A stretch of DNA of 53,492 nucleotides from Methanosarcina sp. DH2 (GCF_020804225.1 NZ_WJBI01000023.1:1-53492); one strand, 5' to 3'; shown: positions 9,601-18,663, counted from the first letter of the stretch. The notes: generated from the sequence alone by a model not told the origin. Program-made: numbers and translations.

Positions 9601-11214
9601 CCTGAAGGCATTGTGCTTGATTCAAGCTCAAACGCAGGAACTGCTTATTTCATTTCCTGCCAGAACGTTTCAGTCAGGGATCTTGTCGTGGAAAATAACG
9701 TGTGCGGTATTTACCTTTACAATACAAGTGGGGCAAGGCTTGAAAATAACAGCGTATCGGACAACCTTTTTGGGATCTATCTTGAAAGTACTGATGGCGG
9801 TATGCTTGCCAACAACAGCGCCTCATACAACGATGCTGGCATTTATGTTTTAAGTTCGGAAAATACTACCATCACAGACAATATCCTTTCGGAAAACGGA
9901 TATGGTATCTGTCTGGCTATTTCCGAGAACAACAGCTTGCTTAATAACAATGCCTCAGACAATTACAACGGAGTTTACGCATATGAGTCAGAAAATAATA
10001 CGTTTGAAGGAAATCTGGCAAATTGCAATTTTGAAGGCATCTATCTGGAGTCTTCAGACAATAATAAATTAATCAATAACGATGTGTCGGAAAATAGTTA
10101 CGGCATCGATCTGACAGATTCAAACAATAATTCTCTGGATGCGAATACTGCAAGCTTAAACTATTACGGGTTTTCGATGTGGGTTTCCGAAAACAACACA
10201 GCTACGGGCAATGATGCCAGTTCAAACTTAATGGGTATTTTACTCTGGGTGTCTGAAAACAACAGTTTAATCAACAATACTGTCCTTGAAAATCTGTACG
10301 GTGTCTACCTTATAGATGAAAATATAGGCATCGGGGACAAAATAAGTCCAGATGGCAATACTCTTACGTCGAATGTTGTCTCAAACAACTTTGGAACGGG
10401 CATAATGTTCGATGAGAGTTATGGAAACCTGATTTACAACAATTATTTTAACAATACAAAGAATGTTGAAGACGAATACCTGAACACCTGGAACAGTTCC
10501 GAAGTCGGGAACTACTGGAGTGAGTATGAAGGGCAGGATGCTGATGGTGACGGAATAGGAGACATACCCTATGTTATCAATTCTCACACAGGCAGCCTGG
10601 ATTATCTGCCAGTAATCTGTCTTTTCGATTGTCCGGTTCTGCCTGAAGATAACATTTCTGAAACGCAGGATACTCAGGATTCAACTAACATTTCGGAAGG
10701 GCCCGCAGAAAACTTCTGGGCAGTTGAAGTCTCGCAACAAAGTGTATCTGAAGACTCGAAAACCGAGTTCAGCTTGAGCAGCCCTGAGGCTGGCATCCAT
10801 GGAGTAAGTTTTGAACCCTGGAAACATTCTACATTGGTCGCCTTCGGGGTTGAGGCGCTTAAAGAGGATTCCTCAGGTGCCGACCGGGAGCTGGACAGTA
10901 AGCTGAACATTGATCTCTCCCAGGATTTTGAGGCCTCTCAGGTCATTGAGGTCTCCCGGGGTATGAGTCTTCTGGCAGGCAGCGAAGAATTTGAAAATCC
11001 CGAGAGTATCAAGAAGACAGTTATGGAATTAAGAGTTTCAAAAGCCTGGATTGAAGAAAATAACGTCGATATCTCCACGATCATCCTTAAAAGGTTTAAT
11101 GAAGGAGACTGGACTTTCTTTACAACGGCGATGACTGAAGAAGACGATGAATATTACTTCTTCGGGGCTGAAGCTCAGGCTTTTCCCAGTATGCAACTAT
11201 GGGAACAAAAATGA
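6628..11214 (+). CDS. Secreted papain-like protease with PKD, NosD-type beta-helix and pre-PGF domains
   Basis: A 1528-residue exported protein. It has a signal peptide (1-23, cleavage likely after AAA), an acidic linker, then a C1A papain-like peptidase domain with Cys159 (DEGSCWAYGS), His299 (NHLVAIVGW) and Asn329 (VKNSWGPDWGEEGY). A lectin-like segment and one PKD domain follow (about 530-612, WEWDFNSDGT). A long right-handed beta-helix of NosD/periplasmic-copper-binding type then spans about 620-1330, with repeats such as NSLINN and ENNTFEGN. The C-terminal 165 residues resemble the pre-PGF domain (KAWIEENNVD...TTAMTEEDDEYYFFGAEA), but the PGF-CTERM membrane anchor that normally follows is missing: the protein ends at LWEQK. 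It probably acts at the cell surface or is released; the substrate is unknown. Confidence 0.93.
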   Translation: MINVKIIISLLLSVILISGFAAADPGEETSNENESAAQFTTISDPVAEESSGEEYSFAPINPEFLEYQEQMDKKENTEKLLFSSLNSLTSEQEAEAELEAETEPKAGAYATGLNPAPVDLSHLQVVEGMEGSGSSESFYDLRALGRVSPVKDQKDEGSCWAYGSYASLESYLLPSETWDFSENNMKNLLSPYYPESFDYYEGGFTLMSAAYLTRWSGPVIETDDPYDPHSSISPEGLPAVKHVQEILFIPDRHGALDNENIKWALQEYGAVASTIYVDLDLFAPVSNSYYYAGQEFPNHLVAIVGWDDSFDKNKFNPAAPGDGAFIVKNSWGPDWGEEGYFYISYYDSKIGKDNAIYTAEDLGDFDSVYQYDPLGWVNSFGYARKTSAWAANLFTAEENETLNAVSFYTTDSGAEYEVYIYTDPVSGPVNPEGLKASENGTFTYAGYHTVRLDRGVPLAEGQNFSVAIRFTAPEYGYPLALECPVKDYSSQASSYAGESYVSPDGLNWIDLSSILKNSNACIKAFTDRDAAPEAAFVRNVTSGAAPLTVNFFDASINSPTAWEWDFNSDGTIDSTEQNPVHTYTKAGLYTVTFSVENEFGANSSSRTDCVSVGEQAAILYVDDDNASGTVSGTYSSIQEAVDRAAAGSTIIVREGWYNETVNVDKTLTIRSESGPENTVVQSDNPEDCVFYITADSVNINGFSIVGAGKYSNGLLSNYGILLYNANENSICNNILTDNLLGVCLYSSSNNTVQANNASSNIHTGIYLYDSHNNTLYRNRAISNSCGIYIRGSGGNRLRCNEMRNNKYNLKITDFASLNDIDKSNTVDCKPVYHIIGETDLEINASSRAGVVFCMDCQNVTVRDLDLEHNYWGVVLCNTSISLLENNTLANNNIGMYLLDSGYGKIANNSAVSNGECGFMFENACGNTIENNTADSNILYGLYLSNSWGNTLQNNTMSDNCFNFGAEGMLEPNSIETNNLVDGKPVYFYVNEPEGIVLDSSSNAGTAYFISCQNVSVRDLVVENNVCGIYLYNTSGARLENNSVSDNLFGIYLESTDGGMLANNSASYNDAGIYVLSSENTTITDNILSENGYGICLAISENNSLLNNNASDNYNGVYAYESENNTFEGNLANCNFEGIYLESSDNNKLINNDVSENSYGIDLTDSNNNSLDANTASLNYYGFSMWVSENNTATGNDASSNLMGILLWVSENNSLINNTVLENLYGVYLIDENIGIGDKISPDGNTLTSNVVSNNFGTGIMFDESYGNLIYNNYFNNTKNVEDEYLNTWNSSEVGNYWSEYEGQDADGDGIGDIPYVINSHTGSLDYLPVICLFDCPVLPEDNISETQDTQDSTNISEGPAENFWAVEVSQQSVSEDSKTEFSLSSPEAGIHGVSFEPWKHSTLVAFGVEALKEDSSGADRELDSKLNIDLSQDFEASQVIEVSRGMSLLAGSEEFENPESIKKTVMELRVSKAWIEENNVDISTIILKRFNEGDWTFFTTAMTEEDDEYYFFGAEAQAFPSMQLWEQK

Positions 11215-11265
11215 CACTGGGGATTATTCGGAAAAAAAGAATTCCGATACTGAGCTCGCGAGAAG

Positions 11266-11312
11266 AGGTTTAGGTTGAAGAAAACCTTAAACCTAAAATC
11301 TTCTTATTTTTT
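11266..11312 (+). terminator. Hairpin plus T-run downstream of the protease gene
   Basis: AGGTTTAGGTT pairs with AACCTTAAACCT (one bulged base, 7-base loop), followed by TTCTTATTTTTT. It lies 50 bases after the stop of the secreted protease gene, a fitting position for transcription termination. Confidence 0.55.
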
Positions 11313-12244
11313 CGATTTGATTTTGATCCCTTTTCCAATTTAATATCTTTCGCTTTTTTTCGCTCAAGAGGACTAAATAAAAATATCACTTACCTCACAA
11401 TTGTATTAGCCGTACCTAACGTTTCTGCCACGCTCGACGCAGAGAGGAGTCTTTCAAACAAATAAAAAGATGAAGAAAAAGATGAAGAAAAAGATGAAGA
11501 AAAAGATGAAGAAAAAGATTAATAGCGAAAAATGCTTATTTCCATTTCTGCTTTTATGATTTTCACTGTTTTTTCAAACTTCTTTTTTCTCCTTTTTTCT
11601 TTATCTCGGATTTTTCCTTCTTTTTTTTCTCAACTTATTACTTTATTACTTTTTCAATTATTTCCCTTTTTTCGAAAGACCCCCAGCCAAGCTGATGACG
11701 TTCCTGATAAAAGAGTCTTTTTTGAGTACTAATAATAAGTTACTTTATATCCAATGATTTATATATAATTGACAATATCACTGCTTCATCCTCGGGAGAA
11801 TGTGGGGAGGGAATTAATCCTGGTACTGAAACTGATATTGAAATTAACATCGAAATTGAGATCCCAAATGAATCTCGTCTTCATATGCTGCAGCGATAGA
11901 TGAATAGTTTATTTCAGCCTTCATCATGCCGGGCTTTCAATGATGGAATAGATGTACTCAATCAGCACCTTTTACAATGAGATAATTTGAGATTAATTAA
12001 GGGTAAGCTGTACAGATGTGAATTTCATCAATGGACTGTTCGAAATGAAGAAATTGCTCTTCTTTGTGGGAGGAAGGCTGTTTTCTTTTTGACTCTGGCT
12101 ATTCCGGAGTGTATCGGGAATTCTCCGGAAACAGGAAACTCAGTGCTCAGAATGAGTAATGTCTCTTTAGCTGTGCTTACACCTGTATCCTGGTAGCTGG
12201 AAGTATCGATTGAAGCACTAAAAGAACTGGGGAGTTAGATTAAT
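11313..12244. repeat. Intergenic region with a 12-bp tandem repeat
   Basis: Positions 11468-11520 carry just over four copies of GATGAAGAAAAA. Read from an internal ATG it would give MKKK repeats, but there is no ribosome binding site or conserved continuation. The remainder, to the HdeD-like gene, has only short frames without support; TATA-like tracts occur near 11755-11770. No RNA gene was recognised. Confidence 0.65.
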
Positions 12245-12814
12245 ATGGAACAACCAATCGATGTCATTGAACAACCAGTTGATTCTGAAAGCGAGGTAGG
12301 GTATGAAATTCTGGAAGCACCCTGGTGGGTGGTTCTTCTGGAAGGGGTTATCGCTATTATTGTTGGCTTATTCCTGTTATACAGACCTGCAGTAACCACT
12401 ATCTTTCTCTTACAAATCCTGGGTATTTTCTGGCTTGCAGGAGGAATTCTTTCCGTTTTAGGGGCGTTCATATTCTCGGGGAATAGGTTATGGAAACTAC
12501 TTTCAGGTATCCTGAGCATTATTGCAGGAATCGCTATACTGATGTACCCTATTTACAGCCCTTTCGTAGTACTCACATTCTTCGTTATTTTCATAGGGAT
12601 ATGGGCTATAATCAGCGGTGCTGCAAAACTTGCCTGGGGACTTAAAGGGGGAGGGTGGGGGATGGGAATCCTTGGTGTCCTCACCATAGTCCTTGGTCTG
12701 CTCCTTCTAACCAACTCTCTGGCAGGAGCCCTGGCTCTACCGTGGGTATTCGGCTTCTTCCTCGTTATCGGGGGAATCGGGGCAGTCATCGGAGGACTGA
12801 AAATGCGAACCTGA
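12245..12814 (+). CDS. HdeD family (DUF308) membrane protein
   Basis: A 189-residue protein with a 20-residue acidic N-terminus, then six hydrophobic segments arranged as repeated pairs (WWVVLLEGVIAIIVGLFLL, FWLAGGILSVLGAF, LSGILSIIAGIAIL, FVVLTFFVIFIGIWAIISG, and so on). This internal duplication is typical of DUF308/HdeD proteins, named after an acid-resistance membrane protein of enteric bacteria; the role in archaea is unknown. GGGGAG lies about 10 bases before the ATG. The next membrane gene starts 38 bases downstream, which suggests one transcript with it and the MFS carrier. Confidence 0.88.
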   Translation: MEQPIDVIEQPVDSESEVGYEILEAPWWVVLLEGVIAIIVGLFLLYRPAVTTIFLLQILGIFWLAGGILSVLGAFIFSGNRLWKLLSGILSIIAGIAILMYPIYSPFVVLTFFVIFIGIWAIISGAAKLAWGLKGGGWGMGILGVLTIVLGLLLLTNSLAGALALPWVFGFFLVIGGIGAVIGGLKMRT

Positions 12815-12852
12815 AGAAGGAGTTTTTCAAAAAAAAATAAGGAGACAAGAAT

Positions 12853-13404
12853 ATGGAAATACCTATCGGTATTACTATACTGGCCGGTGTGGCCGTGCTT
12901 CTGGCATTTTTAAACGTGATTGCAATGCTTCGGTTTCTTGGATTTTTACCCTTTCTGGGGGTTCTGGATATCCGAATTTTCAATTTCTGGTACGCCCTGA
13001 TGTACGGTCTGCTCGCCTACATATGGGCCTGGGTAGCCCAGCTCTGGCAGGTAGACCCACAAGCCTGGCTCTCCCTGGCTGTCATTGCAGTCTTTAACCT
13101 GTGTCTGGCTTTTGTGGTGCTGGTTACCGGAGGCTCCTGGTATGACATTAATCTGTCAGTTATAGTTCACCCTTATTCTTATTTGCGTCATGCTGCCTGG
13201 GGCGAGGGGAACATTCGGAACGGATTAAGGAGTGGTGTGCTGCTGGCAGTAGATTACGATTTTCAGGGTGATGAAAAAAGGGTTCCTGATCTACTGCTCC
13301 AGCTTTGTTTATCCGGAGGGCAGTCTGCCCGCGAACTGGATAAGGGGATCTTCTTTACCGCAGGTATTGCACCTTATCCCCGGCTATCGGAGATGGTAAG
13401 ATAG
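12853..13404 (+). CDS. Small membrane protein, frame broken near its C-terminus
   Basis: The first about 105 residues carry four hydrophobic segments (ITILAGVAVLLAFLNVIAML; FWYALMYGLLAYIWAWVAQLW; LSLAVIAVFNLCLAFVVLV; DINLSVIV). After about 13165 the natural reading appears to switch frame: the alternative frame gives LILICVMLPGARGTFGTD and stops at 13228, a far better membrane-protein ending than the hydrophilic 80 residues read in the original frame. A one- or two-base indel is therefore likely, and the true protein would be about 125 residues. A purine-rich ATAAGGAGA ribosome site precedes the ATG. The family is not named with confidence; the gene sits between the HdeD-like and MFS genes. 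Confidence 0.7.
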   Translation: MEIPIGITILAGVAVLLAFLNVIAMLRFLGFLPFLGVLDIRIFNFWYALMYGLLAYIWAWVAQLWQVDPQAWLSLAVIAVFNLCLAFVVLVTGGSWYDINLSVIVHPYSYLRHAAWGEGNIRNGLRSGVLLAVDYDFQGDEKRVPDLLLQLCLSGGQSARELDKGIFFTAGIAPYPRLSEMVR

Positions 13405-13439
13405 AGGGAAAGACCGTACTTGTCGCACTAGCGCTTGCA

Positions 13440-15008
13440 ATGTTTGTGCTAGTTATTGATACGACGATAATGAACGTTTCGATTTCGACGCTCATTGAAG
13501 ATTTTGATACTGACGTTGCCACTGTCCAGGCTGCCATTACACTATATGCCCTTGTAATGGCATCTTTTATGATCACCGGGGGAAAGATCGGAGATATTAT
13601 TGGCAGAAAAAGGGCATTCCGAATAGGACTGATCATCTACGGTGCTGGTTCTCTCCTGACTTCAATCAGCCCGACAATGGCTGTATTGTTTATAGGCTGG
13701 TCGATCCTTGAAGGGTTTGGAGCAACCCTTGTCATGCCTGCTATCCAGACTCTCGTGACCTCAAACTACAGCGGGAAGGACCGTGCCCTTGCCTATGGCA
13801 TAATAGGGGGAATTGTTGCAGGCGCAATTGCTCTCGGGCCCATTATAGGAGGCTGGCTGACAACTGAGTACACCTGGAGGCTTGCTTTTGCCGGGGAGGT
13901 AGTGGTCGTGCTCATTGTCCTGTTGTTAAGCCGGTATATTCAGGATTCGCTCCTTGAGACTGAAGAGAAACCCAGGCTGGATATAGTCGGCTCGATACTC
14001 TCTGCACTTGGGATGGGGTTTATTGTTTTTGGCGTATTACTGGCAGGGACCTATGGCTGGTGGAAAGCACGTCAGCCCTTTTACATAGGAGGAATTGAAA
14101 TTTCCCCGTTCGGCCTCTCCCCTACCTCAGTGTTTATTTTAGCAGGAGGCATTATCCTGCTGTGCTTTGCCCTCTGGGAACGCTACGTCATTAGTATGGG
14201 GAAGATGCCGCTCATAAGGCTCGATGTGCTCAGGGACCGCGGGGTTACTTCAGGCGTTTTTGTCCAGATGGTTCAGACCCTTCTCATAGGAGGTTTTCTG
14301 TTCAGTATGGCTCTCTTCTTTCAGATCGCCCTGGGCCTTAACTCGATGCAGACAGGCTTTCTCTACCTTCCCCTTTCCATACCGCTTTTAATTGCTTCGC
14401 TTACAGCATCCCGATTATCTGCCCGCATAGCTCCAAAGCGCATTATCCAGGTTGGGCTACTCGTACTTATTGCAGGGCTTTTACTGGCTATTGCAACCAT
14501 TAATGTGGAGGTTAGAGGGCTTGGCCTGCTGACAGGGTTTGCCTTAATAGGTATAGGTGCAGGAGTTATAGCATCCCAGATAATGAATCTCGTCCTCTCC
14601 CAGGTACTTCCTGAAAGAACGAGCGAGACAGCTGCCCTTATGAGCACTTCCCAGAACCTGGGCATGGCTATTGGGACTGCCCTGATGGGCTCCATCGTCA
14701 TTGCGGGCCTGGTGGGAGGAGCCATTACTCTTACTGATGACAGTACTGTTATTCCAGAGGACCTCAAGCCACTGATAATATCGGCAGTAGAGGAGAATGC
14801 CCGCTTTTTGAGCAATGAAGAACTGACGGATATTCTGAAAGATGCCCCTCCTGACCTTTCACAGGAGATCGTGCGGATCAATGAAATCTCCCGCATTCAG
14901 GGGATAAAAGCTTCCCTCTGGGGGCTGGTGATTTTTTCAATATTCGGAATTATTGTCTCGATCTTTCTGCCGCCTGAAATTTTGGTTTCTCCAGAAACAG
15001 AGCAGTAA
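13440..15008 (+). CDS. MFS drug-efflux transporter, DHA2-like
   Basis: A 522-residue major facilitator with about 14 membrane segments. MFS motif A is GGKIGDIIGRKRAF (after TM2) and motif C is GIVAGAIALGPIIGG (TM5); 14-TM members with these motifs are DHA2-type proton-coupled drug exporters. The ATG at 13440 falls inside TM1: the frame extends upstream as KIEGKTVLVALALA and opens only after a TAA near 13344, with no ATG, GTG or TTG. A nearby ATG (13392) with a good context is one base out of frame, so the real start was probably lost to a single-base indel. The C-terminal domain holds a soluble loop of about 50 residues before the last helix. Confidence 0.88.
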   Translation: MFVLVIDTTIMNVSISTLIEDFDTDVATVQAAITLYALVMASFMITGGKIGDIIGRKRAFRIGLIIYGAGSLLTSISPTMAVLFIGWSILEGFGATLVMPAIQTLVTSNYSGKDRALAYGIIGGIVAGAIALGPIIGGWLTTEYTWRLAFAGEVVVVLIVLLLSRYIQDSLLETEEKPRLDIVGSILSALGMGFIVFGVLLAGTYGWWKARQPFYIGGIEISPFGLSPTSVFILAGGIILLCFALWERYVISMGKMPLIRLDVLRDRGVTSGVFVQMVQTLLIGGFLFSMALFFQIALGLNSMQTGFLYLPLSIPLLIASLTASRLSARIAPKRIIQVGLLVLIAGLLLAIATINVEVRGLGLLTGFALIGIGAGVIASQIMNLVLSQVLPERTSETAALMSTSQNLGMAIGTALMGSIVIAGLVGGAITLTDDSTVIPEDLKPLIISAVEENARFLSNEELTDILKDAPPDLSQEIVRINEISRIQGIKASLWGLVIFSIFGIIVSIFLPPEILVSPETEQ

Positions 15009-15266
15009 AATAGCCAAAAAGTTTAAAAAAAATCTGAAAAGATTTAAGGCTGGAAAAATTATTTCTGATCCAGATCCCAGGATGAAAATATTTTTTCTCT
15101 TTTTTATTCACTTTATTGAGGATAAAAACCTGTTTCCCTACTTTTGTGGCAATTTTGCTTAAAAAGCAGGACTTTTCTGCCAATTAAAGGTCCTGAGCCC
15201 GTTTATTTCAGAATTATAATATTGAGAATGAAAAAATATATATCCATAGTTTTTGCAGTAGAGTTG

Positions 15267-16100
15267 ATGAGATCTTCCTTGATCACAGTTCTCCTGTCTT
15301 CCGAGAAGAGGACAGATCTGCTTTTGTTTCTAAAAGAGAAGCCCAGGACCATCGAAGAAATCAACTCCGAACTCGACACTAACTCTGTCGCTATCCTGCC
15401 CCAGCTTAAAAGGCTGAAAGAAAACGGGCTTGTGGTTCAGGAGGACAGAGCATACAGTCTCTCCCTTCTGGGGAAAATCCTTGTTCGAAGAATGGAATCT
15501 CTTGTGAAAGCTTTCAGGCTACTTGAGGACAACTACGATTACTGGTCAGGTGTTAAGCCAGGAGGAGCCCCACTCACATTTTTTAAGTTAATGGAGGAAC
15601 TTATGGCATTGATACCTGACAGCAGTCAGGACGAAGATGCTTCTTCAGCATACCAGAAAACGACTGAGGCTCTTTACAGCTCAAAACAGATTCTTCTGAT
15701 CATTTCACATTATGATCTGCGCTATCCGGGCATCTGTGCAGAAAATGCAAAAAAAGGACTGAGGGTATCAATAATACTAACTCAATTAGTATTTGAAAAA
15801 TTTATAGAAGAATTTAAAGGAGAGCTTGATACCCTGCTACTTCTTGAAAACTTTGAAATTTATGTGCTGAACGAGAATATCACTCCACCTACAATTGCTG
15901 TAACTGATACTATGGTTCTTACCTGCTTTTCTACCGGTAAAAGTTATGAAAGTGAGAACAACACTATAGCCAGTTTCGGAGAAAAAGCCGTGAACTGGGG
16001 TCAGGAAACTTTTGAATACTTCAGGGTACTGGCCAAACCTCTGGGACCCATGCCATCAAATCAGCTTCTTCTTCCAGATCAGAGGGGCGATTCTAAGTAA
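15267..16100 (+). CDS. Winged-helix transcriptional regulator of the methanogen DUF1724 type
   Basis: A 277-residue protein from the ATG at 15267, beginning MRSSLITVLLSSEKRTDLLLFLKE and followed by the helix-turn-helix TIEEINSELDTNSVAILPQLKRLKENGLV. A larger effector domain (LSLLGKILVRRMESLVKAFRLLEDN and onward) matches the DUF1724 layout known from methanogens. The start is inferred: family members begin with this motif, and an AAAAATATATAT tract at 15232-15243 sits 25-30 bases upstream, where a TATA box for a leaderless message would be. An upstream in-frame ATG (15228) is less likely. The gene is convergent with fumB; its target is unknown. Confidence 0.8.
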   Translation: MRSSLITVLLSSEKRTDLLLFLKEKPRTIEEINSELDTNSVAILPQLKRLKENGLVVQEDRAYSLSLLGKILVRRMESLVKAFRLLEDNYDYWSGVKPGGAPLTFFKLMEELMALIPDSSQDEDASSAYQKTTEALYSSKQILLIISHYDLRYPGICAENAKKGLRVSIILTQLVFEKFIEEFKGELDTLLLLENFEIYVLNENITPPTIAVTDTMVLTCFSTGKSYESENNTIASFGEKAVNWGQETFEYFRVLAKPLGPMPSNQLLLPDQRGDSK

Positions 16101-16190
16101 AAAGAAAATAGCTCTGAATTGTGCTCTTAGAACAGAATGCTCATGAATTATCGTGTATGAAGCAGTATTGAAAGGAGAAGGCTGCCTTTT

Positions 16191-16769
16191 TTATTCTTGC
16201 ATCCTTTCAAGCACTTTTTCAGCTTTTTCTCTTACCTCTGCAAAAATATCTTTGCCTTTTGAATCAATTCCTACAATAAGCGGCCCGAATTTTTCAACCC
16301 TGAGAACCCAGACAGCTTCAGGCATGCCAAGGTCAAGCCAGTGGACGGTTTTTACTTCTTTTATTAGCTCTGCGGCAAGGGCTGCACATCCTCCTGTGTA
16401 TGCGAGGTAGACGCACCTGTTTTTGAGTGCATCTGCAACACCTTTCATTCCACCTTTTCCGATAATTGCCCTTACTTCATTGTTTTTCAGGAGAAGAGGG
16501 GTCATTTTTGACATCCTACCGCTGGTTGTCGGACCTGCTGAAACTACTTTCCAGCCGGATTCGGTCTGCTGCATAAGGGGACCGCAGTGATAGATAACTG
16601 CTCCTTCAAGGGAAAAAGGAAGTTTTTCTCCTTTTTCTTCCATTTCGAGAATCCTTGCATGAGCTTCATCCCTGGCTGTAAGGATTTCTCCTGAGATGTA
16701 AACAATGTCTCTTGCAGTGAGTTTCTCGATATCTTCTAACTTAAGCGGGGTCTGCAGATGATATTCCAT
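16191..16769 (-). CDS. fumB: Fumarate hydratase, class I, beta subunit
   Basis: A 192-residue C-terminal-type subunit of the iron-sulfur fumarase: EYHLQTPLKLEDIEKLTARD at the start, SAGPTTSGRM in the middle and KGGMKGVADAL, YTGGCAAL, VHWLDLGMPEAVWVL further on. Together with the alpha subunit it interconverts fumarate and malate in the partial citric-acid pathway. The ATG at 16767-16769 overlaps the alpha-subunit stop by one base (TAATG), implying translational coupling. An in-frame extension to 16817 is only the alpha gene in another frame. Confidence 0.95.
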   Translation of the reverse strand: MEYHLQTPLKLEDIEKLTARDIVYISGEILTARDEAHARILEMEEKGEKLPFSLEGAVIYHCGPLMQQTESGWKVVSAGPTTSGRMSKMTPLLLKNNEVRAIIGKGGMKGVADALKNRCVYLAYTGGCAALAAELIKEVKTVHWLDLGMPEAVWVLRVEKFGPLIVGIDSKGKDIFAEVREKAEKVLERMQE

Positions 16770-17611
16770 TATTCTACCTCCCCGAATACGATTGAAGCAT
16801 GCCTGTTTGCCCAGCACTGTATGTTTATGGCAACAGGGAGTGAAGCGGTATGGCAGTGTGCGGTTTTTACGTGTACTGCAAGGGCGGTCGTACTGCCTCC
16901 GAGGCCCATACAGCCGATTCCAAGGGCGTTTACCGCGTTCAGAATTTCCTTTTCAAACTCGTTCATGGGGGCATCCAGAGGCTCAAGAAGGGCTTCTTTT
17001 GCAAGCCTGGCTGCTGCATCAAAAGAACCTCCTATCCCCACACCTATTGTCAGGGGCGGGCATGGCATCCCTCCGGCGTTTACCACGGTCTCAAGCACGA
17101 AATTTTTGATACTTCCGGTTTCTGTGGGGTTAAGCATGCGCAGTGAACTCATATTCTCGGAACCTGCACCTTTTGGGGCGGCAGTGATTTTTAATTGTTT
17201 TCCCGGAACCAGCTTCCAGTGAATATCCGGGATTCCTGATCCTGTATTATCCCCGCTGTTTTTGCGGCTCAGGGGATCCACTGCATTCGGGCGCAGAGGG
17301 ACTTCGACTGTTGCAAGGGTAACTGCTTCCTTTATTGCAGCTTCAAGGTCAAAACCCGGCTGAAACTCGTTCCCGAGCTCGGCAAAAAAGATCATGATGC
17401 CTGTATCCTGGCACATTGGAACAGCGTGATTTTTTGCAAGCTCGATATTCTTCAGAATTGCCTGGAGCTGGGACTTTGCAACCTGATTTTCTTCTATGGC
17501 TTCAGCTTTTCTGAGCGCATCCACCACGTCATCAGGAAGCTCGATTTCTGCTTTTCGCAGGAGGTCTGCAATAGACCGGATAAAGGTTTCACGGCTGATT
17601 TTTGAAGACAA
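16769..17611 (-). CDS. fumA: Fumarate hydratase, class I, alpha subunit
   Basis: A 280-residue N-terminal-type subunit of class I fumarase, carrying the cysteines that bind the catalytic 4Fe-4S cluster: C67 in PMCQDTG, C184 in GGMPCPP, and a third among C234, C253 and C266. Other family motifs are GIGGSFDAAARLAKEAL and GCMGLGGSTTALAVHVKTA. The start is TTG at 17609-17611 with GGTGGT just upstream; no ATG precedes the conserved N-terminus. It is followed directly by fumB. Related subunits act in tartrate dehydratase, but gene order and length favour fumarase. Confidence 0.93.
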   Translation of the reverse strand: MSSKISRETFIRSIADLLRKAEIELPDDVVDALRKAEAIEENQVAKSQLQAILKNIELAKNHAVPMCQDTGIMIFFAELGNEFQPGFDLEAAIKEAVTLATVEVPLRPNAVDPLSRKNSGDNTGSGIPDIHWKLVPGKQLKITAAPKGAGSENMSSLRMLNPTETGSIKNFVLETVVNAGGMPCPPLTIGVGIGGSFDAAARLAKEALLEPLDAPMNEFEKEILNAVNALGIGCMGLGGSTTALAVHVKTAHCHTASLPVAINIQCWANRHASIVFGEVE

Positions 17612-17790
17612 AAGACCACCAAAATGGATTAGACGGATAGAAAATAAACATATGATAAATAGAAAATAAACGCAGGAGAAGAGATTTTAATCCCGAATGC
17701 CTAGCGAATAAATCCTGAACTTTCTGGGAATTGCGCTCTTTGATTAAATAAATTCTTGTCCCCTGAACGCTCAAGGTACAGTCTTTGCTT

Positions 17791-18645
17791 TTATTTTTGC
17801 GAGTCTGCAGCCGGCGGCTTTATACTGACATGTTTTTCAGGATACGCTATTCTGCTCCTTTTGCAGATAAAAGACTCTTCCAGATCAGCAGCCATTTGCT
17901 TTGCGAGCGCCGCGGGAATGCCCATAATCATCAACTCGGGTGGAAGCCATGGGTTTCCTGTAGGATCGACAGGCCCAACATAAGCTGAGTCCTCAGGTGC
18001 ATTTTCTGCCATGCCCGCCGGAAAAGCAATCATCATGGAACAGGTAGGGCCTCCGGGTATTACCGTTTTAAAGAAGGGATTGGAGTTGCTGAACTGCGCC
18101 AGCCCGCAGAGGTTTCTGATCTGCTCACTGCCTGCAAACAGGATAAAGGCCCTGACAGTCTCAGGTGCAACTTCATCAGTACACGGCGCAATAACTGTGT
18201 ATTTGCCATGGGGAGTAATTTTCCCTGCGCGTTCTTTCTGCTCATCGAACAACTCAGGGGTCGCCTTTAAGTGTTCGGCTGCACCGCCCCGGAAGTCCGG
18301 AGTGCCCACAGTCACGAAGTACTTCAACTTCGGGTGCGGTTCAGCAAGCCCCATCCATACCAGTCCGCCAGCGCAGCACTGTTCGTGTCCGACTTCGACA
18401 TAGAGGGCGGGAGTCTCATTTAAGAGGGCGGAAATGTAAACCGCCTTTGCCACACAGCGGTCTACAGTATACGATGGGACTGCACTCTGCGGGATCTCAT
18501 CCGTTGCATAGACACAGAGAGGGCGCAGTTGCAGCCTTCCGGCTTCTGTAAGCTTTTTTCCAAGCTCTTCAACGCTTAACGTTGCAACATTCCCCATTAC
18601 ATCACTTTCCCCTGAATTTGCTTTGAAAATACTCTTTCTGCTCAT
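17791..18645 (-). CDS. DUF169 family protein
   Basis: A 284-residue protein with the DUF169 features: RPLCVYATDEIP near 41, CAGGLVWMGL around 91-100, a central FFKTVIPGGPTCSMMIAFPAG and a PPELMIMGIPAALAKQMAADL tail. It is cysteine-bearing and soluble. The biochemical function of DUF169 is not established; it is common in methanogens and other anaerobes. The gene lies 18 bases after the flavoprotein gene on the same strand, so the two are probably co-transcribed. A second possible start is the Met at residue 17, with GGGG upstream. Confidence 0.82.
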   Translation of the reverse strand: MSRKSIFKANSGESDVMGNVATLSVEELGKKLTEAGRLQLRPLCVYATDEIPQSAVPSYTVDRCVAKAVYISALLNETPALYVEVGHEQCCAGGLVWMGLAEPHPKLKYFVTVGTPDFRGGAAEHLKATPELFDEQKERAGKITPHGKYTVIAPCTDEVAPETVRAFILFAGSEQIRNLCGLAQFSNSNPFFKTVIPGGPTCSMMIAFPAGMAENAPEDSAYVGPVDPTGNPWLPPELMIMGIPAALAKQMAADLEESFICKRSRIAYPEKHVSIKPPAADSQK

Positions 18646-18663
18646 ACTGTTTATTTTTTATTT

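Noticed and set aside
6628-11214. Repeated NN, N-x-I and YL words in DNA of the beta-helix region considered as a DNA repeat array
   Set aside because: They encode the beta-helix coils of the protein and vary at synonymous sites; they are protein repeats.
11987-12196. 69-residue frame before the HdeD-like gene
   Set aside because: No ribosome binding site and no recognisable protein character.
14363-14896. 177-residue minus-strand frame within the MFS gene
   Set aside because: Antisense shadow; the plus-strand frame carries clear MFS motifs.
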